Assembly: GCA_911728435.2 (NCBI GenBank)
Contig: OU452212.1
Span: 7,632,563-7,696,562 of the forward strand
Direction of reading: 5' to 3'
DNA from: Apoderus coryli
Lineage: Eukaryota; Arthropoda; Insecta; Coleoptera; Attelabidae
DNA: 64,000 nucleotides
Part shown: piece by piece, positions 45,591 through 56,892 of the stretch
Layout of the letters: each line of letters begins with the position of its first letter
How positions within the stretch are numbered: the first letter of the stretch is position 1
Made by a program: the position numbers and the translations under genes
The notes under the pieces: generated by a model
What the model was told of the DNA's origin: nothing
What the model saw: the letters and a program-made list of their open reading frames with translations, nothing else
Databases searched by the model: none

Positions 45591-47365
45591 AGTTTCATTA
45601 TAAAGTTTTATCACAATGTAATTTTCATTTTCAACATCACTGTTAGCTCTGCAGTTTTTTCACTCACCTACTGTGTCTTTTGTTTTCCTGTTTATACAAA
45701 GTTTTCAGATATTTTAAAAAAAAATTAAGAAAACTCCGTGTTTTTGAAAAGAAATCTTTTAATTAGTAGATAATATTGGGTTGAATCTGATTTTGAACCT
45801 AACAGCACTCAAATATGATGATCCATTCTCAAATTTATTAAAACAATACAAACGGCGCCGGCGTGCAGTTTCATATTTGTAACATGTGTATCAAAAGCCA
45901 TGTAAGTATACTGGTTTAATTTTTCTTGTTTTTCTAACCTGCAATGTAAGTTTAAGTCAATTTCAAAAGTTGCGCGCCCGCCGCATGCATATTTAATTTG
46001 CAATTTCGAATTACGGCAAAGTCAAAGTTTCCCTATAAACTTTCTACCTGTTACCAACATTTTATTTATTAATTGAGTGTGTGTTATACATCTCATTATA
46101 TATACGAACAGTTACTGTTAGTGCTTACTCGGGTAATATAAGCTGATGCATATATGGGTTTTCGTTTCTATTGTGTAATTAGTGTTTAAGTTTCTTGGAG
46201 AACGGGTGCTGGGTAATAAAATATGCTTTTACTAAAATTTGCGTATCTAAAAGTCTCAACTCTTAATAGTTTTGACCCTTTTTTAGACTATTTTCGAACG
46301 CCTGTGTGAACCAATTCTTTTATGTAACATTTTTTAGGTTATATTCTATCACAACTATTCTATTGTAAATGACAACACTCTAAATAACCCAAATGGTTAA
46401 AAATATGGTTTGCTGCACAAAGCTTTGAGCGTAGTGTTCCATAGTCCAAAAAACTGATCCTTTTCGATAAAACACGGATGGCTATGAAATTTTCAAAAAA
46501 CGTTTTATGCCATCGAACGACACTGTCCCCGATCTCCTTGCCGACATTCCAGTGGAACTCAGGTGAATCGCAGTAGTGGTACCCAGCGTCGCCATCCGGT
46601 CTAATAGACTAGAACCACTCCCTCAATGGTTCCGCAAATACCACCCCCCGTCGACCACCCTTCCAAAGAACCTCGCCATTCAAGGCAGCCCTTGAAGACC
46701 CGAGAGCACCTACCGTCCGAAAGCCGAAAATTCAGGAGAACGAACAAGGACCAGTGACAACCAACAAAACACACCAACTAAAAAGAAACATGACAACAAC
46801 ACACAAAATAGGTAAGTGTAGTGACATACAGAACAACGCGATACGATGGACTGTATCCTAACGTTATTCCTCAATCTCTTACAGGACAGATGATCGCCTA
46901 TTTTCAGCTTAGAGATGTTCACTATACAAAACATCTCTAGCATAAGTTCCCACCTAGCAGGTACAACAAAACTACAGTATGAACCTGACTTATTACCCTA
47001 ATTACCGAATAAAGCACATCCGTGCCATCAACTTCAAGAAAACCAGTGGAAGCACACTACATACTCAAAATTCCAATTATGAGGGCTATACCAAAACAAG
47101 TAAGTACTTTATATACAGAAATCAACTCATAGTTAAACAGATCTAAACATTATAGGTGTCTGACATTATAGCAACGTAGAATAAGGGCAAAAATAGTAAA
47201 ACAACCATGTGCAGGTCAGGACTAAACAGTTTCCTTGCTAATAACCAACGACACATGGACACCCAAGGCGGGGTAAGTTTATTACAATAAAATTAAACAG
47301 AATTAGTTAACAGATGTTATTTTAATATTTTTTATTTATTTTCAGACGCCTTACACGTATGGCTT
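45591..47365. other. Unassigned; GC-richer patch with splice-like sites
   Basis: 46500-46800 is GC-richer than its surroundings and codes weakly (LPQWFRKYHPPSTTLP-like). Donor-like gtaagt sites follow at 46811, 47100 and 47275, and an acceptor-like tttattttcag ends at 47345, just before a transposase fragment. Could be a decayed multi-exon transcript or element leader. No confident exon chain. Confidence 0.3.
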
Positions 47366-47665
47366 TTGCACAAAATTGTTGAAATTCCTGAACTACCGAT
47401 GTTGATTTTGTTCACTGATGAAGCAAGTTCCTCAAGAAATGCAATAAGGAAGTTTCATAATGCAAATTCGCATGCGATAGTTGAAGATCATTTTCAACAT
47501 CAGCTCGGTTCAGATCGCGTTGAACGTTTCCATTGGAATTGTGGGTACGTACCATTGGCAAAAAGAAAAGCAATGTGGTTCATGCACGATGGTGCAGCAG
47601 CAGAACTTCAAGAATTCACATTCACTAACATAATGAATATCATTCAAAGAAAGGATAAGAAGCAG
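47366..47665 (+). pseudogene. IS630-like (DDE_3) transposase remnant
   Basis: The plus strand reads LILFTDEASSSRNAIRKFHN (first Asp), HAIVEDHFQHQ, a deletion, then VPLAKRKAMWFMHDGAAAEL (second Asp). Known: FTDEA...NPHAIVExxFQHQF...MWFMHDGAPAHF is the core of a widespread insect IS630-like family whose proteins often carry an N-terminal helix-turn-helix. The stretch between is missing, as is the last catalytic block, and the tail to 47758 is unrelated. The frame stays open by chance. Confidence 0.7.
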
Positions 47666-48545
47666 AGGATTCAGTACCAGCCTGTGACCGCAATTTTTCC
47701 ACCTCAAATGGAATTACAACATCATGTGGATTATCAAGCATACATAGGTTGCGAATAAGGTGAAATTTCCTCCTAATCCAAACAAAAGTCATCCGGTATA
47801 TGAATTTTTGGAGTGTCATAGACAATCATCGTTTTACGAGCAACATATATAACTACCAACGAGGAAAAGCCGAGTTGCTCCTCTCGTGTACTATAAAACG
47901 ATTTCATCTCGACAGAACGTTACGTTGAGCATAATAAAAGCGACAGGTTTATGCCAATTTCAACTTTTCGACGGGAGTCGCTTCACTTTGCACGGAAACA
48001 TTTTTTTGTATATCTCTTGTGTTTGTTGCTGATGTATAATACACCGCCCGTCTAAATTTTTTATACTTTATTTGTCGGCTGCTCGTCTTGGGTATCATTT
48101 GGTGGAGAAAGTGCTGCCGCCAATGTTTGTGAGGGGTTGGTATTATTTATTTATTTTATTTTTTAATCAAAATTTTGAGTAATGGTAATTAGGGTGTCAG
48201 GTATGAAAATTGACAAATAAATTCTGTATAGAACCTAAGATAGAGCCAAATTCTTTGCCAGGTTTTGCCTAATTAAGATGATGAAACCTATAGAGCAAAA
48301 TCTGCAGAAACTTTAGAGGCAAACTGATATTATTTCTGCTTCAAAACGGACTGTTTAAACAATAGTCCGCATATCCTTTTAGCATCTTTGCATGAATTTA
48401 ACAAATCTAATCCCGGCAAGTTGTTCTTCCGTGGTGCAATTTTCTATCGTATTTAAGATACGTAAAATCTACTCGAGCACAAGTACAATTAGAATTAATT
48501 TAATTAATTAACACAATTAAACTTTAAAGTCCTATCACTATTATT
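47666..48545. other. No gene seen
   Basis: AT-rich non-coding between transposase and LINE debris. Confidence 0.4.
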
Positions 48546-48549
48546 ATTG

Positions 48550-49142
48550 ATTGATGAATAGTTTGGGTTTCGACATGATCTTAAGATCTTTTTTAGTTCA
48601 TATCTGCGCAACAGAGAGCAATACATCTTCTATAATGGTCATAGATCCTGCAATTACACTGCCACCTCTGGAGTTCCTCAGGGATCGAACTTGGGACCTT
48701 TGCTTTTCCTTTTATTTATTAATGATTTTGATGCACGACTCAATTGTCATAAGTTATTGTTCGGAGATGACTGACAAATTACAGGTTAAGCTTAAATGCG
48801 GACAAATGTAAATACATAACATTTTCACGAAAAAAAGCAATAATTGAGTATGAGTATGCCGTGAACCGAACTTTAGATTTCTCGCTGTAGCACTTTTACA
48901 GATTTAGGTGTTGTGTTTGATGAGACATTTTCTTACATTGACCATATTAATGCCAAGTCTGCTGAGGCAAGCAAAATGTATGGATTTATTGTGCGTATTT
49001 GTAGAAGTTTTGATAACATTGATGCCCTCAAAATATTGTATTACTCATATGTTCGTTCCAAACTTGAATATGCGTCGCTGACGAGTATGATCGTTCATAC
49101 GAGTAGGAAATGGTCCTCTCATGTAGTTTTTCTACGCCTGTT
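48550..49142 (+). pseudogene. LINE reverse transcriptase fragment (third element)
   Basis: Reads, across frames, SYLRNREQYIFYNGHRS, SGVPQGSNLGPLLFLLFIND, then FGDD in place of the usual F/YADD, KLNADKCKYITFSRKKA, DLGVVFDETFSYIDHI, and ALKILYYSYVRSKLEYAS. These are successive RT palm and thumb blocks of a non-LTR element. The A-to-G change in the catalytic box, a stop right after it and several frameshifts show a fossil. Both ends are truncated and no tail is visible. Confidence 0.8.
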
Positions 49143-51546
49143 TTAATGCTATTGAATAAATGAAACATAATTTTCAGGAAAATATTTGTTTTTCGAAACT
49201 TACCCGTGTTGGCGTAAGCCTAAATACGATAAGTTAGAAGTATTAAATTGACTAGGTGGTTGGGGGAAAATTAATGTATAAATGCCCAAGGAGAGCTTAT
49301 TATCGCTTTTTTTCTAATCAACATTAACTGACTATTATATCCGATATACGATTATGACTCGAATTCAGCTTAAATCACGGTTTAGACAACCAAAGGGATC
49401 GTTTTCTACACACCTTAAAGACCGTTTGGATTGTCTCATTAGATATATGTTGGATCATCGCTTGCTACTACAATTTAGCCGTTATTGACCGATAAGTACA
49501 GTGCGTCCCCAGTTGTCGCCTCTTCCTCAAAATTACGCGTGGTGAAGAGAGTCTCTCCTATTCATGACCATTAAAATCCAGAAAAAATCACGCATTGAAA
49601 TAATCATTTTTAACTGTCAATCAACTTAGTTGTAGGAAGTTTCGATACCCTCGAAGGCTTGATAATTTTATTTTCCTGCGACCAGAAGTACGTTATAGCT
49701 AAAAGTAGCAAATTGGACACATTGTACAAACGAATGTGTTAATTGCAGTGACCATTTTCACACTGTCTTTCGCGCTTTATCTAGATAGCCGCCGTATAAA
49801 ATATATGTGAAGTTTTTACGTTCACAGTTCTATTTCCTGCTGGGTGTGAGCCGTATACTATGTACGTCTTAGACGGAAATTGGCTTTTTAGCGACATGAA
49901 ATGTTAAGGCTGGCTTCCAAGCAACTTTAGCAATTTTTTTTTATCTTCAATTACCTGTCGAATGGTATGTGGCAACTAGCGAACAATCAGAGAATAAATA
50001 ATGATAAAGTGAATTGAAGAATGACGATTGTTTGCGAATATTATTCTAATTATTTAATTAAATGAACTAAAAATTAATTGATTTATTCTCCATGCCTGCT
50101 TTGATAGAGAAAACTCATTATATTCGGTGATATATTTTTGGATAACTAAAAAAAAAGTTCACAACTAAGTATAGCGGATCACCCTGTACAAACTTTATTA
50201 ACAATTGTTTAGGATCAATTATGATGGTCTATTGCGTAATTATCTTTTTGTTTTAGATGCAAATAGTTAAGCAATCACAATTCTTCAAGGCATAATAATA
50301 TAGTCATCAAGTCAGTCTTTAAATAAAACTCAATAAAATGATGTCAATTTAAAATTTTGCATCATCTCCCTCCCGAATAGAAGTTTCTATACTACTGTGG
50401 AAATAGAGGAGAAGGACAATAGAAACGGCTTTATATAGAGAGAGTTTGGAATCAAATCAACGCCTGCTTGATTAAAAACTTCTTCTTCGACAAAGTTGTA
50501 CCAAACTTCATTATGGACTTCTAGATATATATAAGGTTGTAGGTAAGACGAGCTAAACTTTAGCAGGTTGATTTAATTGCATAACATCCGCGTCTGATTT
50601 ATTTATATCGGTCGAAAATAAATTTTACCCAGGACAGTTGCATTGGAAAATAATTGTTTCTCGGAAACCGGTAGGAAGATCATATCCCAAAACGTACATG
50701 TCACTGCTATTTCCCAATTTTTAATCTAGTCAATTTGAAGATTCAAATGCCACAGCTTAAGTGTTTGGAAGTAGAAAAAGAAACCTCATTCTCATTGTCA
50801 AAGTTTCCAACGTTATTTATCTCTCAAAAGGAGAAGCCAATGGCCAAGGCCATTCGCTTGGGAATTGTTTGCAATGGCATATAAAATTTGATTCCTCTAC
50901 TGGTTTGTAACAGGTGTCGCTTTCAATCAATCATGTTCATCTAACGAAAAGCCGTTTAGACAAAGTATAAAAATAAAATTTAAAAAGTTTTCGTTCGAAA
51001 AAAAATACAAACCTGATATAAAACTAACACTAAGACAAGGGACGTGGCTGTTTTGCACTTTTATCAGAGTTTTGCAAAAGTTTCAATGTGAGTTTCGCAG
51101 GAAAAAAAAAAGTTATAATGAAAAAAGTGATATCCATGTTGTTGCTGTAGTTTAGATCACAACCAGTGTTAAGTTTTTTCCGTATTTTCATTGTTATATG
51201 AAACTTTGTATTAACGCCAATTTAAGTTGAATTTTTAGCTATAAAATGGAATAGAATCTTTGTAAATAAGGAGACCAAGTGCAGCATTTAATGTTCGAAT
51301 AGAAAGTTTGTAACGAACAAAAAGATTAAACGTTTATGTAGGAAAGAGATAATCATCTATATGGTTAGAGTTTTATATTTTTGTGGTTAGATAATATTTT
51401 CTTCAACCAGTTTTTTTTTTATAATCAACCTTCATGGGCAGATGTTCTTACAGTAAATTGTCAGTAGCATGATAGTGCGTGTTAAGCTATAGATCATTCA
51501 ATATATTGATTAAACTAGTTGCGTAAATAGTGTTCAGAAATCGGTT
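49143..51546. other. No gene seen
   Basis: AT-rich, 2.4 kb. A caccctgtacaaac repeat-end motif lies at 50181. A small perfect inverted patch (aatggccaaggccatt, 50841) is too short to interpret. Confidence 0.5.
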
Positions 51547-51559
51547 TAATAATATACCA

Positions 51560-54404
51560 AAAAATACAATCAAATCAAAAAAATATGTATGGAAAATATT
51601 TCTCGAGTTTTGTGCGACCAGAGAATACGAACTGAATGCTGAAACGAGTTTGCATAATTTGGCTAATATATTGAAAGATTATGCGGTAAATATGAAAAAA
51701 GCTGACGGAACTGAATATAGAGAAGCAACTGTAAAAACAAGTTGGAATACTACGAGTAGGCTACTCCAGAAAAAATGCTTCAATGACTTCAAAATTGTAT
51801 TCGACCCGTTTACCAGTGTGATATTCAAAAATGCGCGAGGTGCAAGAAATGCAAAACGTAAAAAATTACAACAGGATCCAAACAAACGAAAATGCAGTTC
51901 ATCAAATTTGAGTTCAAGTGATTGGATTGGATTGATTTGGCTAGAATCATTATGGGATGATTGTACACCAGAAGGTTAAAAAATTTTTTTTTACCATATT
52001 GTAGCTGTTGAGTTAGCTTGGCGAGGTGGTGAACCAGCTGATTGCCTTATAGATTATTTCACGATTGAGAAAAATAATGAAGGAACGCCAACCAACAGAA
52101 TTGAATACAATCCAATATTCAGTAAAACATGTCAAGGAGGATCGAAAAGTTGTACAAATAGTAAGCAGCTTGTTCCAGATATTGCAAACGAAAGTGCATG
52201 CCCTGTTCGGTTATTCCATAAATTACTGTCCAAAAGGGGGAAAAATATTACTTCCAGTCGCCTATTCTTGAGACCAAATCGTTTCTGGAAATCCGAAAGT
52301 GACACATGGTTTGACAATATACCGGTAGGCAAGAACACAATTAATATGTGGACGAAATCATCTGCGCAAGCTATTGGTTTGGACAGTAAGTGTAAAAAGA
52401 TATCCAATCATTCGAACAGGGGGGCTTTATTTGAATCGATCGCAAATATTTACGTGCATGCAAAGTTGCGTTAATTTGTTCGTATGCGTAACTTGTTTTG
52501 GGCGAGTAGCTTTATTTGAAATTGCGATTAAACGTGTGCATCCCTACTTGCGTGCATGCAAAAGATGCACTCACTCGCTACGTTGCCAGTTATCTTTGTA
52601 GAGATCAACCAATGAAGTGTTTGGATTTTATGAAATTTCGACATAGAATAAGAAAACTACGTAGCTTTCTTATTCTATGTTTTCGATGACATATTTGTTA
52701 TTGGTTTGATGTTTTAAGGTTAGAATTTTTTAAATTGATATTAATTTTTGGGGATTGTTTTTATTAGTAATTTATTTAATACTCCCTAATCTGTGAATTT
52801 ATTGTATTGGGTAAAGCATTGATTTATTATTTTTATTTGGCGCTATACCAATATACTAAACAATTTTGCAAATTTGTACTCGATTTTCATCATAAGTAAT
52901 CATATTATTGTTTATTTTGCTTAAAAGAGCAATTTTCATTGCTAATATTCGAACTGTGTCGAGTTTGTTCTAAACAGAAATACGTACCATTGTTGTATAG
53001 ATATACAGACATTCTTTGTTATTTAATATTTTGTGTTTAATTTTAGCAAAGTCTATATTTATATATTGGATAAACTTTGGTTCCAGCGTTGGTTATGACA
53101 AAGATTAATGTATATTGATCTTTGGTTATGGTTATAGCAAAGATTACAATCTGTTTTACATTTTAGAACTTTTGAAGATTTTACAGCTTGGAGAACACAG
53201 GAAAACAGATAAGTGGACTATGCTGCCGTAGTAGGAATAAATGTCATAATGGAGAAGAAATCATATTACGAGTATATAACTGCAACAGAAGTGACTCTAG
53301 AGGTTGGGCATTTATTTATTGATTTACTTAATAATACGGGTGTTTGTGGAAATCTTGCTTTTAGGTTTTCTAAATACAAGTACAAGACGCACATGCAGAC
53401 TGGAGGTACTTATTCATATTCATGGTACATGTACCATGATTCGTAGTAGTGGAATGTGCCCCTCACGAATTTCAGGCAACGTAGTAATTATGTACATATT
53501 TATTATTATCATTGTGTATAATTTAATATACCTATATATAGCTAAAAATAAACTGTTGAGAATGTGACTTTTTTTACTTCCTGACTTCCTAGCATTAGAT
53601 TATCTTCAAATAATACACAATAAATTTAACTAACGTTTTCTCGACATACGAAATGAAAGTTTGTCAGTTGTATCAAGAAATCCTACTACAAAGGAAACTT
53701 CAACACTCTCTTATGGAATACCTTATACAGATTAATATTTTCATTATTTTACTGAAAAATTCATTCCAATTAACATCCCGCCACTTCATGACCAGGCAAT
53801 ACATTATTATCAATTAAATTTTTAAAATTCATATTTAAAACATAAACCAACTGAAATAACTCAAAAAAGAACTTTTAAACTAACCAAATTATTAAAAGAT
53901 CCACCACGCGATAATCAAAATTAAAATTTATTTGATGAGAAATGTCAAAAATAAAATAAACTGACGTCTTGTCATGCATTGCGTGTACGAAAGTTGACTT
54001 GCGATCAGTATACCCCCATGCGCAAAAGTTGCGAGTGGTGCAAATTCATATCGCTCGCAGTGCATTTCAAATAAGCCGTGCACCATTTTGTAATCGCAAA
54101 TGACGTCATTTGCGTACACGCAAAGTTGCACCGATTTCAAATAAAGCCCCCCAGATCAACTGCAGTTAGCCATTTGGCAAATAAAGGAATTCCTGAACAG
54201 CAATTAATAAAAATAACAGGACATAGCAGCTCTAATTCAATTAAACCGTACTTGAATATTGACCAAGAACGCCATGGTGAAATAATCAACACCATGCGAG
54301 GAATTTCTTCAACAGTGGAAATTAACAATCCGTCAACTTCAGCAAACTCTTTTTCCAATTTAACATTTACCAATTGTACTTTTGACAACTGTAGTTTTAA
54401 ATAA
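51560..54404 (+). pseudogene. Crypton tyrosine recombinase (copy 4, interrupted)
   Basis: 51560-51979 encodes KYVWKIFLEFCATREYELNA and the core-binding domain. A small repeat of GLIWLESL-like sequence and a stop follow. 52010-52420 reads AVELAWRGGEPADCLIDYF (catalytic Arg) to KKISNHSNR, where the insertion sits inside the HxxR box. 54150-54404 resumes at STAVSHLANKG with GHSSS and IKPYLN (His, Tyr) and the usual tail to the stop. Several frameshifts predate or follow the insertion. Confidence 0.8.
52420..54151. mobile_element. TIR transposon with 3-bp TSD (CAG), superfamily unclear
   Basis: The ends are GGGGGCTTTATTTGAA and its exact inverse TTCAAATAAAGCCCCC. The uninterrupted site is known from Crypton copies 1-3, so the CAG duplication (52417-52419 and 54152-54154) is well defined. 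Subterminal copies of ctttatttgaaat (52507-52523) and its inverse (54063-54075) occur. 52645-52684 is an 18-bp-arm palindrome. No transposase: the frames 53213-53567 show no domain. The 3-bp duplication fits PIF/Harbinger-, Zator- or CACTA-like elements, but the terminal sequence matches none I can name. Confidence 0.8.
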
Positions 54405-54676
54405 AAATGAATAATATTTATTTGATTAAAACTAATACATTTTGTATTGAAAATTATTAAACGTCAGATTGACAATCAAATTTTTGATATCTACAAAGTA
54501 AAAAATTATCTTATCGAATACTCCTCGGGCCTTGATAAATACTCAAAATTTTGTCATAGAGAATCCTTCAAGCGAGTTGCTCAACGATAATAGCCCGCGG
54601 CCTTGGGCACGCTTTTGGCATTCTCTATGACAAAATTATCTCGGTATTATCAAGACCCTAGGGGTATTACTCCTGA

Positions 54677-55050
54677 AAATTTTGAAACTGTTTGATTATT
54701 GCTGTGATTGTCTGTCACAACCCAAGGCTTGTAGCCTCTTTTTATCCGCCTTATAGGATTGTATTGCTACAAGTTTTATAATATTCAGGATACTAAGATT
54801 TATTTTTTATTCGTTATTATACGGAGGGTGTTAAAAATGTAAGCTTGAAGCATAGTCCACCCTTGGTAAACTAAAAAAGCTAGATTAGTTTCAATAACAC
54901 TATTTTAAGAGGTACTTACTTGCGTGATTTCTAAGAATGAAGGTTTATATTTTGCCGAAGAAAACTTTTTTTTATTGAAGGGTCTTGGTAGCGGTAAGCA
55001 TTGAATTGATGTTGGACGGTGACTTTAGTGAATTACTACGATGTTTTTAG
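54677..55050. other. No gene seen
   Basis: Intron-like AT-rich sequence ending in a splice acceptor (atgtttttag) at 55050. No upstream adaptin exon found here. Confidence 0.45.
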
Positions 55051-55394
55051 GCTGGTAGCTATATTAGGGAGGATGTGATAGCATCGACAATACAGTTGAT
55101 ATCGGAAAGTACAAATCAACAGGCTTATATTACGTTCCACCTGTATAAAGCGTTGAAGGAAGACTTTCAGGACAGACAACCGTTGACGCAAGTCGCGGTT
55201 TGGGCAATAGGAGAATATGGGGATTTACTTCTGCAAGCTGCCATTGAGGATGACAGCGAAGCCACACCACCAACCGAGGACGACGTCATTGACGTGTATC
55301 ACAAATTGTTATGGTCACCATAAAATACACCCACGACGAAACAATACGCTTTAATGTCCCTAACGAAGTTGAGTACGAGATTCCACAATATCAC
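55051..55394 (+). pseudogene. AP-1 gamma-adaptin exon with one in-frame stop
   Basis: Seen: an exon bounded by acceptor tttttag and donor ATCAC|gtaagt encodes AGSYIREDVIASTIQLISES, LYKALKEDF, LTQVAVWAIGEYGDLLLQAA, PPTEDDVIDVYHKLL, a TAA at 55321-55323, then in the same frame NTPTTKQYALMSLTKLSTRF. Known: this is the alpha-solenoid of the gamma subunit of AP-1, the clathrin adaptor at the trans-Golgi and endosomes; QVAxWxIGEYGDLLL and QYALMSLTKLSTRF are near-invariant. All 344 bp are conserved except one stop. No other adaptin exon is recognisable within several kb. Either a stranded exon or pseudogene copy, or a real exon of a gene with very long introns carrying a nonsense allele or base error. 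Confidence 0.8.
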
Positions 55395-55489
55395 GTAAGT
55401 ACACGGTAAAGCGTCATCGGAGTTGCTAACGTACACTTAATATATTATAGGGTGTAGGGTGGGCCGAAAATTGGTTATAACTTTTTTAT

Positions 55490-56033
55490 ACGTTGACCGA
55501 TTTTTATGGTTTTGGTCTTGTTTAACAGAGAAATGATTGGGCTATCGAGAAAAATTTACTTTCGTGACATTTCAGAAAAATTCAAGATGGCTGACGAAGT
55601 CAAACATTGGTATTGTTCGAAAGCTGCTGGAGCTTTTTTGGAACATCCTGTATAATTGTGGTCAAATTTCCCTAAAAGAGCAGACTTTTATTAAAGAAAT
55701 GAGATCTCGAGCTCTAGAATAGGACTAAAATTAACTAAGTTATTGACAATTTTCAAAATCATGTTTTCGAAAATCGGTCAATGTATAAAAATGGTTTGTT
55801 TCAGCAACTCTTGACCGATTTTTGTAATTTTGGTCTTGTTTAACAGAGAAATGATTGGGCAATCGAAAGAAATTTATTTTCGTGACATTTCAGAAAAATT
55901 CAAGATGGTTGACGTAATCAAACATTGGTAATGTTCGAAAGCTGCTGGAGCTTTTTTGGAACATCCTGTAAAATTGTGGTCAAATTTCCCTAAAAGGACA
56001 GCCTTTTATTAAAAAAATGAGATCTCGAAACAT
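55490..56033. repeat. Direct duplication, about 318-bp period
   Basis: 55493-55715 and 55811-56030 are about 90 percent alike: both run ttgaccgatttt, tggtcttgtttaacagagaa, ttcagaaaaattcaagatgg, gaaagctgctggagcttttt, atgagatctcga. Non-coding; it separates the adaptin exon from the hammerhead. Confidence 0.85.
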
Positions 56034-56080
56034 CTCTCTCTCAATCAATTCTCGTGCTAGTATAAGCTCTTTGTGTAAAT

Positions 56081-56184
56081 GTTGGAAATTTAGGTCACAC
56101 TGCCTGCCGATCACCACTGATGAGTCGTGGATCGACGAAACGGCCGTCTGGTGGAAGCCTGGTAGTGTGAAATAAATTTCCAAC
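56081..56184 (+). ncRNA. Type I hammerhead ribozyme
   Basis: Core: CUGAUGA (56117-56123); stem II GUCG/CGAC with loop UGGAU (56124-56136); GAAA (56137-56140); a minimal stem III, C-G closing GGCC (56141-56146); cleavage triplet GUC (56146-56148). Stem I starts CACCA/UGGUG and continues as a long imperfect duplex: GTTGGAAATTTA at 56081 pairs with TAAATTTCCAAC ending at 56184, and TCACACT with AGTGTGA. Every conserved core base is present. Known: minimal stem III hammerheads of this form occur in animal Penelope-like elements, retrozymes and satellite DNAs. No reverse transcriptase lies beside it. Confidence 0.8.
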
Positions 56185-56892
56185 ATAACTTAAAGTCTTG
56201 TTGCTTTATGTAACAGGCAATTCTTTTTTTTATTAATTTTAAATTTCGCTTGTGGGTGTATTTTGTATCGTGATGCTTTATTTTTTGAAACCAACAATTT
56301 TTTTTTACACTACTGCAATATTAATCTTTCATAAGTGCTTGGGAACTTTTTTCCGCATTTCGAAATAAATATGTAGGTATATTGGTAAAAGTTCTAAAAT
56401 GAAAACTCATTTATAGTAAAAGTTTTCATTGTTTACATTTAATACTTTTATTTAAACGGTATTGCTAATATACCTTCATATTGAAGAGTTGAAAACAAAA
56501 GTTTTATTTTAATCAAATAACTTACGATCAAATAATAATCAAGAAAGTTTCTCAAGTTTTAAATATCGAATCCAGTCCTCAAATGTTTCCCTTCATAAAG
56601 TTCAAGAAAACGAGATTTTTTGATAAATTTTATCCATTTTTATAATTATTAAGTAGTCAAAGAGAAAATTTACTTTATAATATTAACGAAATATTTGGAA
56701 TATTTAACCCTGCTGACGTCACTTATTCCGATGCACGCCCGCTTGCAGTTTTTATTCTGTTTTCATCCTTCTTTGTTTATATTTCGTTTAACTTTGTAAA
56801 GTGATACAATTTTTGTATATTAATTCAGCGCGAGTGTGTAAAATTGTTCCTTCAAATTTTATCGAACTCTAGCGTGCCCACCACCATCGTAC
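56185..56892. other. No gene seen
   Basis: AT-rich sequence between the ribozyme and the LINE poly(A) tail. Confidence 0.45.

Larger units (their letters stand above)
51547..54676 (+). mobile_element. Crypton element, copy 4, split by another transposon
   Basis: Crypton sequence at 51547-52419 and 54152-54676 is continuous once the 1732-bp insertion is removed. The 5' end is truncated: similarity starts at aataatataccaaaaaatac. The 3' inverted repeat is present and ends GGTATTAC near 54670. Confidence 0.85.
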
